Shown piece by piece: positions 8,717 to 16,880 of a stretch of DNA of 64,000 bases. Position 1 is the first letter of the stretch; the number at the start of each line of letters is the position of its first letter. The notes under the pieces were generated by a model that worked only from the letters and a program-made list of their open reading frames with translations, made no database searches and had not been told where the DNA came from. The position numbers and the translations under genes were made by a program. Location: assembly GCA_019695015.1 (NCBI GenBank), contig JAIBAV010000113.1:17169-81168 (forward strand), in the 5' to 3' direction. Source of the stretch: Chitinophagaceae bacterium. Lineage in GTDB: Bacteria; Bacteroidota; Bacteroidia; Chitinophagales; Chitinophagaceae.

Positions 8717-10123
8717 TTATTTTATATTAATTTCTGCTTCATTGTCCCAATTGGCACGAATGGATAGTTTTTTATCTAAAGGAACTACTATTTCAGGTTG
8801 TAGTTTATTTTTATAATTTCCGGTATTCCAAATTCCATTATTATTTTTATCGTATAAAATTTTTAAATCAAAATCGCCTGGCTTAAATAATTTTCTGCTG
8901 ATAATAGTTTTATTTATTTTAATAGCTTCTACCAGGTTAGTTTGTTGGTAAATTAATAACACTGGGTACTTTAAAGTGTCTAAATTATTAAACCTTAATT
9001 TTAAAGCACCATAATCAGTTTCTTTTTTTGTTAAAAAACTTAATGTGTCATTTTGTGCAATTGTATTGCCTTGTTTGTTATAAACAGCATCTTTATAAAT
9101 TAATAATTTATAAGCAGTATTTGCCAACCAGGATGTTGTTAAAATTATTTTATTGCTTACTGAATCTAACGCAGTAGTGTAGTTATTGTAAGCATTAAAG
9201 TTAGTATCGGTTAATAAAATTTTAGAAGTATTTAATTTATTAATAGAGCTTGTAAAAAGTAACTCTAGGGTTGAATTTAAAATATCTTGTTTTTCAAATT
9301 CAACAGTAGAAGTATATTTTAAGTGTTTAGCCTTATTGTTATTTTTTATGTTATTATTACTTGCAACTGGTGTGCTTTGATTATTTTTTGCTTCTTGAAA
9401 AGCATATAATGTTGTAGAATTAATATTGCTATAGTTTACATTTATTGCACTATCGGTAAAGGCAAAAAGTTTTGTACTATCGTTGTACCTTTTTGCATAA
9501 TCGTTTGGCATTGCATAAACTGCATATATACCTGGTGGTATATGTTTAAAAGTAAAACTACCATCTCCTTTTAACTGAGTGATGTAAAGTGGCTTTTGAG
9601 TAATTACTGCTGTATCTGAAAGGTTGCTATATAAAACAGCAATTAAGGTAGAATCGATTTTACCATTTTCTGCTAAAATAACTTTACCTTTTAGTTGGCA
9701 GCTATCAATTGTATTACCTGTTGAGTAAACATAAGTAAAATTACTTAAAGGGTTACCCTCATTAATATCAACAATACTGTTACCAAAATTTATGGAATAT
9801 GTGGTGTTAGGTATTAAGCTATCTTTTAGTTTTATCGTTATTGTTTTTAGTTTATAATCAACACTTGGTTGATTTTTGGGTAAAGGAGAAACTATTAAAG
9901 ATTTTGTTATTTCTTTCAGTTCAATATATTCATTAAAAGATAAAACTATTTTATTGCTACTAAATTGTGTAGAGAAATTTTTTGGAAGAGCCTGCATTAG
10001 TTGAGGAGGTAAAGAATCTCTTGGTCCACCACCTGGAGGAATAATATTAGCACAACTAATTAATAAAAAGTTGATAGTAATGAATAACAATGCTAATAGA
10101 AGGAGAGAAGTTTTTTTATTCAT
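8717..10123 (-). CDS. Ig-like domain lipoprotein (Big_5 type)
   Basis: I start this at ATG 10123 (MNKKTSLLLLALLF), giving 468 residues with a lipoprotein signal whose lipobox is LISC near residue 25. A start 18 codons earlier would bury the signal. The mature N-terminus NIIPPGGGPRDSLPPQ, followed by an Ig-like domain (KIVLSFNEYIELKE, PNTTYSINFGNSIVDINEGN), is the hallmark of the Bacteroidota 'Ig-like domain-containing protein' family. A second region resembles a carboxypeptidase-regulatory beta-sandwich (GDGSFTFKHIPPGIYAVYA). The C-terminus has a DKNNNGIWNTG calcium-type turn. Probably anchored to the outer membrane, role unknown. Confidence 0.82.
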   Translation of the reverse strand: MNKKTSLLLLALLFITINFLLISCANIIPPGGGPRDSLPPQLMQALPKNFSTQFSSNKIVLSFNEYIELKEITKSLIVSPLPKNQPSVDYKLKTITIKLKDSLIPNTTYSINFGNSIVDINEGNPLSNFTYVYSTGNTIDSCQLKGKVILAENGKIDSTLIAVLYSNLSDTAVITQKPLYITQLKGDGSFTFKHIPPGIYAVYAMPNDYAKRYNDSTKLFAFTDSAINVNYSNINSTTLYAFQEAKNNQSTPVASNNNIKNNNKAKHLKYTSTVEFEKQDILNSTLELLFTSSINKLNTSKILLTDTNFNAYNNYTTALDSVSNKIILTTSWLANTAYKLLIYKDAVYNKQGNTIAQNDTLSFLTKKETDYGALKLRFNNLDTLKYPVLLIYQQTNLVEAIKINKTIISRKLFKPGDFDLKILYDKNNNGIWNTGNYKNKLQPEIVVPLDKKLSIRANWDNEAEINIK

Positions 10124-10183
10124 GTATAAAATGCTACAACAATTAATATTTTGCAAACTTAATAGGTATGGATGCAATAAAAA

Positions 10184-13100
10184 TCATAATGTTTCATCCT
10201 CTTCTATTAAAGTATGTAAAGCCACAGCTAGCTCATTTGTTTTTACAAAATTACACCATTCGCAAGTAGGCTTACCACAACCTTTATTAAATTCTTTTGC
10301 CTGAATTTTATTCCATACTTCTATTATTTGTTGTTTTACAGTTGTTACATCTTCTTCTTTTATATCTATCCTTTCTATTTCATATTTTTCTTTTTCTGGT
10401 TCTACAAATTCAAACTGAGTACTCTTTACTTGCCAATTGTTTGTTTTATCATTATCTATTAAAATCTTATAAAAAACTGCTTGCCTCCAATAATCTCCTC
10501 CATTTGGTTCTTTATCGCAAGGTGCAATTAATTTTTCTTTGGCATTTGCAAACTTTCCGGTTTTATAATCTACTACATTTACATTATAACCATTAAATTC
10601 TAATTTGTCTAACTTTCCGTTAATAGGAATATTTTGCACTAGTATATTTTTAAAAGTTGCTTCTATCTTTACAATTTTTTGCCAGTTATTGATATGGTAA
10701 TTGTAGTAAGCAGGTAAAATTTTATAGCCGTAATCTGTTTTTAATTTATACTCTTCTGCTGTAAATGCTTCTTTGTTTTTTTTCATACTATAAATAAAAT
10801 AATCCACAAACTCTTGTACCGATGGAAATTGGTTGTTATTGCCAATCATATTTTTAAACAAAGTTTCCAGTGCATAATGCACTGCAGTACCAAATGTCAT
10901 ACTTGCATTTTTAGCAGAGGGCACTTTAATTAAGTTTTGATAATAAAACTTAATTGGGCAGCTTAAATAATTGTTTAAATGGGTAACACTTAAAGTATAA
11001 TTTTGAAGAATTTTATCTAAATATTCGTTGTTTATTAATTCAATTTCGGGTATTGCACTTTCCGAGAATTGTAATAAAGTATAGGCTACAAAGTCGTCTT
11101 CGCTAACCTCTGTAGGCTTAATTGTGATATTGGAGTTGTTACAAATTTCTGCAATAAAACTACTTTCTACTTGTGCCTTATCTTTTACATCATACTTAAA
11201 ATAACTTAATTGTAAATGTGTTTTTGCCCTAGTTATTGCTACATAAAATAGTCTTCTGCTTTCTTCATTGTTTGTTGCTATGCTGTTGTTGTGTACTAAA
11301 TTATCGGGTAATTTGTATACTTTATTATTGCCACCACCTTTTTCCCAAACATTTTCAGTGCAACCAATTACAAAAACATACTCAAACTCACTTCCTTTAC
11401 TACTGTGTGCTGTTATAAAATTTACTCCATTGGTATTATTGATAACTTTTTGAACAGTTGGACTAATATTATGTTTTTCCATCAGTGCTAAGTACTTCAC
11501 AAGGTCAGAAAGGGTTAAATCTGAATTTCTTTTGGTTTCTTCCTTTATTAAATTAAACAAAGAGGTTAAAACCTGCATTAGCCAAGGCTTTTCGTTGCTT
11601 TGCATAATAAAACTAAGTATTCCACAGGTTTGAATTACTTTTTCAAATAGTTGTTGAACTGTGCAATTATTACTTTCTTTAAGAAGGCTTTCTAAAGCAT
11701 TAATTACTGATTTAAGTTCATCTTTTTGTTGATTAAATAAATCGGCAGTTTTTGTTTCCATCTCATTTAACCACCTACGCAAAGAAAATTTGTCTGCTTT
11801 ACTTGCTTTATTGGCATTATTAACTGCAACACTTATTTTGGCAATATCTAAGCTTTTTAAATTCCAGAAATTACTGTGTAAAATTTTAAATAAAATATCA
11901 TCTCCACTATAGGGTAAATAATTTTCTTTATCTATCCATTGTAATATTTTAATGATATTATTTATAAAAGGTAGTTGTAAAATATTTACCTTTTTCTTAG
12001 TGTTAATTGGTATATTTTTTTGTTGAAGAATATTAGCAATTTCATTTGCAATATCATGTTTTCTATAAATAACTGCAATATCCTTTCCATTAACATTTTT
12101 ATTTTTTATTAATTCTTCAATTTGTTTAGCTATATAAATTGCTTCGTGTGCAGGTGTATTAAATTCTAAAATAGTAGGTACAATATCTTCTTTTTGCCTA
12201 TTTTCATCAGATGCTTCTAAGGGTTGAAGTGTTTTTGTAATTCTTAGAGCATTGTTTTTAATAAGAGAATAGGCTGTGTTTAAAATATTTTGTGTTGAAC
12301 GATAGTTGGTGGTTAAATCAATTTCTACAATATGTTGTTTGTATTGGTTAATAAAAGATTCTATATTTTGAACATTGGCATCTTGAAAGGAGAAAATACT
12401 CTGGTCTGCATCTCCTACTACAAATACATTTGGAACATCCCAGTAACTAATTAAATGTTGTAATAATAAATTTTGAGAACGGCTTGTATCTTGAAATTCA
12501 TCCACCAAAATATATAAAAACCTTTCCTGATAGTTTAATAATAAATTATTATTTTCATTAAATGCTTGCAGCACCCATAAAATCATATCATCAAAATTGT
12601 ACCTGCTATTTTCATTCATCATTTTATTATATATAGGAAATAACTTTACAGCTTCCTTCAAAATTTCCATTCTTTCTATCTCGGCATTAATAGCACCAAT
12701 TTTTGCATCGCCTGCATTAAACTGTTTATATTTTCGTTTATAATAAAAACCTTCTTTAGTTGGTAATTCAGTTATATAGCTATCAATACAATGCAATAAA
12801 TGCTCTGGCTGCCATGCTTCTTTTTTCATTAAAGCAAATAGCCCTTGAAGCCTTCTTTTTTCGTAATATACATCGCCACTAAATCTTTTTAAAGCACTGT
12901 TATTAGGTATGGTATCAATTATTTTATTAAATAATTCTATTTCTTCTAATTCACTAATTGGCTCTAAATTTAATTTTCCAAAATAGGTTACATTATCTTG
13001 AATTACTTCGTTGCAAAAACTATGGAAAGTATGAATTTGAATGTTGTACGCAGCACTACCAATAATGCTTAATAATCTTTTACGCATTTCCACTGCTCCA

Positions 13101-13315
13101 TTATCTGTATAGGTTAAGCATAAAATATTATTAGGCAAAACATCGGCATTTAATAAAATATTACCAATACGTGTAGCTAGTATTTGTGTTTTACCTGTAC
13201 CTGGTCCTGCATTTACTAATATAGGGCCTTCAATTGTATCCACAGCTTTTTTCTGCTCTTGGTTTAAACTTTTATACGCATCGTTAAAGTTTTTATTTAT
13301 TGTATCTTTACCCAT
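10184..13315 (-). CDS. UvrD/AddA-type helicase fused to a PD-(D/E)XK Fe-S nuclease
   Basis: A protein of about 1043 residues combining a superfamily 1A DNA helicase with a C-terminal nuclease. Helicase motifs: NAGPGTGKTQIL (Walker A), LVDEFQDTS (Walker B), GDADQSIFSFQ, NYRSTQNIL, TAHSSKGSEFEYVF and RRLFYVAITRAKT. The C-terminal part has a RecB-type core (GKLDKLEF then VVDYKTGK) and four cysteines in AddB/Cas4-like spacing (SCPIKFYY early, CGKPTCEWC at the end), suggesting an iron-sulfur staple. Start ATG 13315 is preferred over 13339 because a TAAATTTG promoter box overlaps 13339. Likely double-strand-break end processing. No AddB or RecC partner lies nearby. Confidence 0.88.
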   Translation of the reverse strand: MGKDTINKNFNDAYKSLNQEQKKAVDTIEGPILVNAGPGTGKTQILATRIGNILLNADVLPNNILCLTYTDNGAVEMRKRLLSIIGSAAYNIQIHTFHSFCNEVIQDNVTYFGKLNLEPISELEEIELFNKIIDTIPNNSALKRFSGDVYYEKRRLQGLFALMKKEAWQPEHLLHCIDSYITELPTKEGFYYKRKYKQFNAGDAKIGAINAEIERMEILKEAVKLFPIYNKMMNENSRYNFDDMILWVLQAFNENNNLLLNYQERFLYILVDEFQDTSRSQNLLLQHLISYWDVPNVFVVGDADQSIFSFQDANVQNIESFINQYKQHIVEIDLTTNYRSTQNILNTAYSLIKNNALRITKTLQPLEASDENRQKEDIVPTILEFNTPAHEAIYIAKQIEELIKNKNVNGKDIAVIYRKHDIANEIANILQQKNIPINTKKKVNILQLPFINNIIKILQWIDKENYLPYSGDDILFKILHSNFWNLKSLDIAKISVAVNNANKASKADKFSLRRWLNEMETKTADLFNQQKDELKSVINALESLLKESNNCTVQQLFEKVIQTCGILSFIMQSNEKPWLMQVLTSLFNLIKEETKRNSDLTLSDLVKYLALMEKHNISPTVQKVINNTNGVNFITAHSSKGSEFEYVFVIGCTENVWEKGGGNNKVYKLPDNLVHNNSIATNNEESRRLFYVAITRAKTHLQLSYFKYDVKDKAQVESSFIAEICNNSNITIKPTEVSEDDFVAYTLLQFSESAIPEIELINNEYLDKILQNYTLSVTHLNNYLSCPIKFYYQNLIKVPSAKNASMTFGTAVHYALETLFKNMIGNNNQFPSVQEFVDYFIYSMKKNKEAFTAEEYKLKTDYGYKILPAYYNYHINNWQKIVKIEATFKNILVQNIPINGKLDKLEFNGYNVNVVDYKTGKFANAKEKLIAPCDKEPNGGDYWRQAVFYKILIDNDKTNNWQVKSTQFEFVEPEKEKYEIERIDIKEEDVTTVKQQIIEVWNKIQAKEFNKGCGKPTCEWCNFVKTNELAVALHTLIEEDETL

Positions 13316-13337
13316 TAATAAATTAATTATTATTTTC

Positions 13338-13345
13338 AAATTTAC
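13338..13345 (-). promoter_or_regulatory. Bacteroidota -7 promoter box for the helicase-nuclease gene
   Basis: TAAATTTG on the minus strand, matching TAnnTTTG, about 23 bp upstream of ATG 13315. It overlaps the alternative start at 13339 and so argues for the shorter protein. No clear -33 TTTG was found at the usual distance. Confidence 0.4.
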
Positions 13346-13404
13346 TTATTTGTAGGTAAGATTTTTAATTGGTTTACGTTATTAATTGAAATTTTATTTT
13401 GTTT

Positions 13405-13812
13405 ATGAAAGTATTAGTAATAACAGTTGGATTTATTTTTTGTTGCTTTCAATTAAATGCACAAGCAAAAGGGCAATCATCTAAAGTAGATCTAGATACC
13501 ATTTATAATAAAGTTGATGTTTTACCTAGTTATATAGGTGGAGAAGAAGGGTGGAAAAAATATTTAAAGAAAAATACAAAGTACCCCAAAAAAGCTTGGT
13601 GGGAAGAGTTAGAAGCTGATGTAACACTAGAGTTTACTATTAAAAACGATGGCAGTATTGTAGATATAATTAATTTAACTGTATCAGGCTGGGGTTTTGA
13701 AGAGGAGGCTATTCGTTTGTTAAAAAAATCAGGAAAATGGAACCCTGCCTTAAAAAATGGTAAGCCTGTTCACTATCATGCAAAACTTACAATTCCTTTT
13801 AGACTAAAATAA
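13405..13812 (+). CDS. Exported TonB C-terminal domain protein
   Basis: A 135-residue protein starting at ATG 13405 (MKVLVITVGFIFCC). A signal peptide ends near LNAQA. Most of the mature part is a TonB C-terminal fold: YIGGEEGWKKYLKKNTKYP, then DVTLEFTIKNDGSIVDI, EEEAIRLLKKSGKWNPALKNGKPV and a closing KLTIPFRL strand. Classical TonB has an N-terminal membrane anchor and a proline-rich spanner. Both are missing, so this is a free periplasmic or secreted TonB-like domain, common in Bacteroidota and of unclear function. It is followed 27 bp later by the AhpD-like gene. Confidence 0.8.
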   Translation: MKVLVITVGFIFCCFQLNAQAKGQSSKVDLDTIYNKVDVLPSYIGGEEGWKKYLKKNTKYPKKAWWEELEADVTLEFTIKNDGSIVDIINLTVSGWGFEEEAIRLLKKSGKWNPALKNGKPVHYHAKLTIPFRLK

Positions 13813-13839
13813 TTTTGTTTAATTTTTCAACACATATAT

Positions 13840-14184
13840 ATGAGCAGTTTAGTGCAGGAGTTTAACAACTATCGTTCTAAAATGAATGATGTAATACTAA
13901 GTAAGAATAATTTAGTAATGAAACGTTTATGGAATTTAGATACGAATACTTATGAAGATGGAGCATTGGATAAAAAAACAAAAGAAATGCTTGGGTTAGT
14001 TGCAAGCATGGTTTTAAGATGCGATGATTGTATAAAATACCATGTTCAAAAATGTTTTGAATTAGGAATTACAACCGAACAATTGTACGAAATTTTTGCT
14101 GTAGCAAATATTGTTGGAGGAACAATTGTTATACCACATACTAGAAGAGCTGCTGAATATTGGGAAGAATTAATAAAACAGTAA
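13840..14184 (+). CDS. Carboxymuconolactone decarboxylase / AhpD-like protein
   Basis: A 114-residue all-helical protein of the CMD family. The redox motif CDDC (in LRCDDCIKYH, near residue 66) with the following histidine matches the AhpD-type active site, where the two cysteines form a disulfide used in peroxide detoxification. The start MSSLVQEFNNYRSKMND and the C-terminal RRAAEYWEELI are typical. No peroxiredoxin gene is adjacent, so the substrate is not indicated. It may be co-transcribed with the TonB-domain gene upstream. Confidence 0.88.
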   Translation: MSSLVQEFNNYRSKMNDVILSKNNLVMKRLWNLDTNTYEDGALDKKTKEMLGLVASMVLRCDDCIKYHVQKCFELGITTEQLYEIFAVANIVGGTIVIPHTRRAAEYWEELIKQ

Positions 14185-14203
14185 ACAATTTGTATTTGAA
14201 AAA

Positions 14204-14800
14204 TTATATAGTTTGTAAACTGTAATATTTATTATACCATTTTCCTGCAAAAATACCAATACAACAACCTGCTATTGCACCAGCAAAAACATCTAAAGGA
14301 TAATGAACCCCAACATACACTTGTGCATAGCAAATAGTTGCTGCCCAAATTGGAAAAAGAGTAGCATATTTTCCAAATGCTGGCTTTAGTGTTGTAAATA
14401 TAAACATAGCTGCAGTAAAATGGTTTACAGCATGAGAGGATGTAAAACTGAAACTAGATGGACAACGATTTAATAAAAGCCTGCCAAGGTGTTGTATAAA
14501 CACATCATTACAAGGCCTTGGGCGTTCTATTAAGTTTTTTAAAAAATTACTACTTATTTGATCAGAGATGGTGGAAGTTATTGCCACAGCAATTATCCAG
14601 GGCAACGATTTTTTTCCGTAATTAAAAATTACAAATAGTAATAAAAATAAGTACAGCGGTAGCCATGTTGTAGAATCTCTATACCAAGGTAAATTATTAT
14701 CTAAAAAGGTATTAGTCCATTCTTTATTAACTAATAAGAACAGTTGCTTATCTGCCTTATCAAGCCATTCAAAAAAACTATTTAAGAAAACGAATATCAT
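14204..14800 (-). CDS. PAP2-superfamily membrane phosphatase
   Basis: A 198-residue polytopic membrane protein with the three PAP2 phosphatase motifs: KNLIERPRPC (motif 1), SFTSSHAVNHF (motif 2, with SSHA where PSGH is usual) and YVGVHYPLDVFAGAI (motif 3 with catalytic His and Asp). About five to six membrane helices are visible. Family members dephosphorylate lipid phosphates such as undecaprenyl pyrophosphate or phosphatidic acid. It is convergent with the AhpD-like gene and divergent from the LTA-synthase-like pair. Because those neighbours act on lipid-linked phospho-groups, a shared envelope role is possible but inferred. Confidence 0.88.
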   Translation of the reverse strand: MIFVFLNSFFEWLDKADKQLFLLVNKEWTNTFLDNNLPWYRDSTTWLPLYLFLLLFVIFNYGKKSLPWIIAVAITSTISDQISSNFLKNLIERPRPCNDVFIQHLGRLLLNRCPSSFSFTSSHAVNHFTAAMFIFTTLKPAFGKYATLFPIWAATICYAQVYVGVHYPLDVFAGAIAGCCIGIFAGKWYNKYYSLQTI

Positions 14801-14853
14801 TGCTGTAAAGATAATTGCTTAATGAATGGAATAAAAGCAATGTTTTTATTTTA

Positions 14854-14861
14854 TACTTTTG
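14854..14861 (+). promoter_or_regulatory. -7 promoter box for the LTA-synthase-like pair
   Basis: TACTTTTG matches TAnnTTTG and lies 7 bp before ATG 14869, implying a very short or absent leader. No good -33 TTTG at 19-21 bp. Confidence 0.4.
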
Positions 14862-14868
14862 TTGTTGA

Positions 14869-16878
14869 ATGAAAAAACTAAAAATTCCCAGATATATAAG
14901 ATGGATAGCTCAAACAGGCATTATGTTTTTAATTTTAATGAGCTTAATGCGTTGGGTACTTGTACTAACTTATAGAACGCCAACAGAAAAATCTGTAAGT
15001 TTAATAGATGCTTATTGGCTTGGGTTTAGGTTCGACTTAAGGTTTGTATCCATAACCATGTTATTATTGTACTTAGTTGGTACAATACCTTATTTACATC
15101 CTATAAACAAAAAATGGGGCAATAGAGTTTCGTTTATTATTTGGTCGGTTTTTATTGTACTTACCAGTATTTTTTATGCTGCAGATTTTGCACATTATTC
15201 TTATTTACGCCAAAGGCTTAATGCAAATATTTTAAGCTTTCTACACGATGCCAAAATATCTTTTGGAATGATGTGGCAGAGCTACAATTTAGGTTGGGGC
15301 ATTTTAGGGCTAATAGTTATTGTATTTATTTTATTAGCTATGGTAAAACTTAGTTATAACCATATTTTAAGTAAGGCTAATGTTTCAACTAAAAAAAGTA
15401 GTAAAGTATGGGGTGTTCTTTTTGTGCTGCTATTGGCTTTTGGCATTGTTGGCAATGTAGTTTACAAGGCAGGACAATACCCTTTACGTTGGAGTAATGC
15501 TTATACTTTGGGCAACGATTATGCTGCAAATATTTCTCTCAATCCCTTTCAATCTTTTTTTAGTACCCTAAAATTTAAAGACGTAACTTTTGATGAAGAG
15601 AAAGTAAAAAAGCATTATGAATGGATGAGTGCTTATTTAGATGTTCCTTTAAATCAAAGGGACAGTAATAAATTAAACTTTAATAGAATTCAAGAATTGG
15701 ATAGCAGTAATAAAATGGCACAACATATACAAAATGTTGTATTGGTTATTTGCGAATCTTTTTCTGCTTATAAAAGTAGTATGTATGGCAACCCTTTAAA
15801 TACTACGCCATTTTTTGCAGAAATGTGTAAAGAAGGTGTTTTTTTTAACAGAGCTTTTTCTCCTGCTTATGGCACTGCTAGAGGTGTTTGGGCAATTGTT
15901 ACAGGCATACCAGATGTACAGTTTAATAAAACATCTAGCCGTAACCCTGCAACTGTAAATCAACACACTATTATTAATGATTTTAACCAACACGAAAAAT
16001 TTTATTTTTTAGGAGGTAGTAGTAGTTGGGCAAATATTAGAGGGCTATTAACAAATAATATAAAAGACCTGAGGTTGTATGAACAAGGTAGTTACTCATC
16101 AAAAGAAATTGATGTTTGGGGCATTAGTGATAAAAACCTTTTTTTAGAAGCTAATAAAACTCTTGCACAACAAACAAAACCATTTTTTGCAGTTATTCAA
16201 ACTGCCGATAATCATAGACCATACACCATACCTAAAGAAGATTTAAAAGAATTTAAAATTCAAAAAATTAAAAATGCCCAACTAAAAAAATATGGTTTTG
16301 AAAGCGAAGAGGAATACAATGCTTTTAGATATACAGATTTTAGTTTTCAAAAATTTATAGAGGCTGCTAAAAAAGAAAAATACTTTAATAACACTTTATT
16401 TGTTTTTATTGGAGACCATGGTATTAGAGGAGATGCAGGAGATATGTTGCCAAAAGCCTTTACCACACAAGGCTTAACCAATATGCATGTGCCTTTGTTA
16501 TTTTATGCACCAGGCATTTTACCTGCAAAAGAAATAACTTTTCCAGCATCGCAATTAGATGTGTTGCCTTCTATTGCTTATTTATGTAATATACCATATA
16601 CAAATACTACAATGGGAAGAAACTTATTTAAACTAAAAAATACAAACGATAATTATACTTTTATAATTGATGAAGGTGCAAAAATTATTGGAGCATTAAA
16701 CGATAATTACTTTTTTAATTATCAGCTAAAAGATAAAAAAGTAGAAAATTTTGTTAGCCTTCAACACAATTCACCAGTTACAAACGATAGTATTAAAAAG
16801 CAATTACATTTTATTACAGATGCTTTTTATGAAACAGCAAGGTATATGTTATTAAATAATAAAAAGCAAAACCCATAA
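14869..16878 (+). CDS. LTA synthase-family (sulfatase-fold) membrane transferase, copy 1
   Basis: A 669-residue protein with about five N-terminal membrane helices (to residue about 205) and a C-terminal sulfatase/alkaline-phosphatase-fold domain. Metal and catalytic features: NVVLVICESFSAYK (metal-binding Glu), GTARGVWAIVTG (expected Thr nucleophile), DNHRPYTIP and IGDHGIRGD. The family moves phosphoglycerol or phosphoethanolamine groups onto envelope glycans or lipids. In a Gram-negative bacterium without lipoteichoic acid the acceptor is unknown. A full-length paralog follows after only 2 bp. A TACTTTTG promoter box sits just ahead of the start. Confidence 0.88.
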   Translation: MKKLKIPRYIRWIAQTGIMFLILMSLMRWVLVLTYRTPTEKSVSLIDAYWLGFRFDLRFVSITMLLLYLVGTIPYLHPINKKWGNRVSFIIWSVFIVLTSIFYAADFAHYSYLRQRLNANILSFLHDAKISFGMMWQSYNLGWGILGLIVIVFILLAMVKLSYNHILSKANVSTKKSSKVWGVLFVLLLAFGIVGNVVYKAGQYPLRWSNAYTLGNDYAANISLNPFQSFFSTLKFKDVTFDEEKVKKHYEWMSAYLDVPLNQRDSNKLNFNRIQELDSSNKMAQHIQNVVLVICESFSAYKSSMYGNPLNTTPFFAEMCKEGVFFNRAFSPAYGTARGVWAIVTGIPDVQFNKTSSRNPATVNQHTIINDFNQHEKFYFLGGSSSWANIRGLLTNNIKDLRLYEQGSYSSKEIDVWGISDKNLFLEANKTLAQQTKPFFAVIQTADNHRPYTIPKEDLKEFKIQKIKNAQLKKYGFESEEEYNAFRYTDFSFQKFIEAAKKEKYFNNTLFVFIGDHGIRGDAGDMLPKAFTTQGLTNMHVPLLFYAPGILPAKEITFPASQLDVLPSIAYLCNIPYTNTTMGRNLFKLKNTNDNYTFIIDEGAKIIGALNDNYFFNYQLKDKKVENFVSLQHNSPVTNDSIKKQLHFITDAFYETARYMLLNNKKQNP

Positions 16879-16880
16879 TC

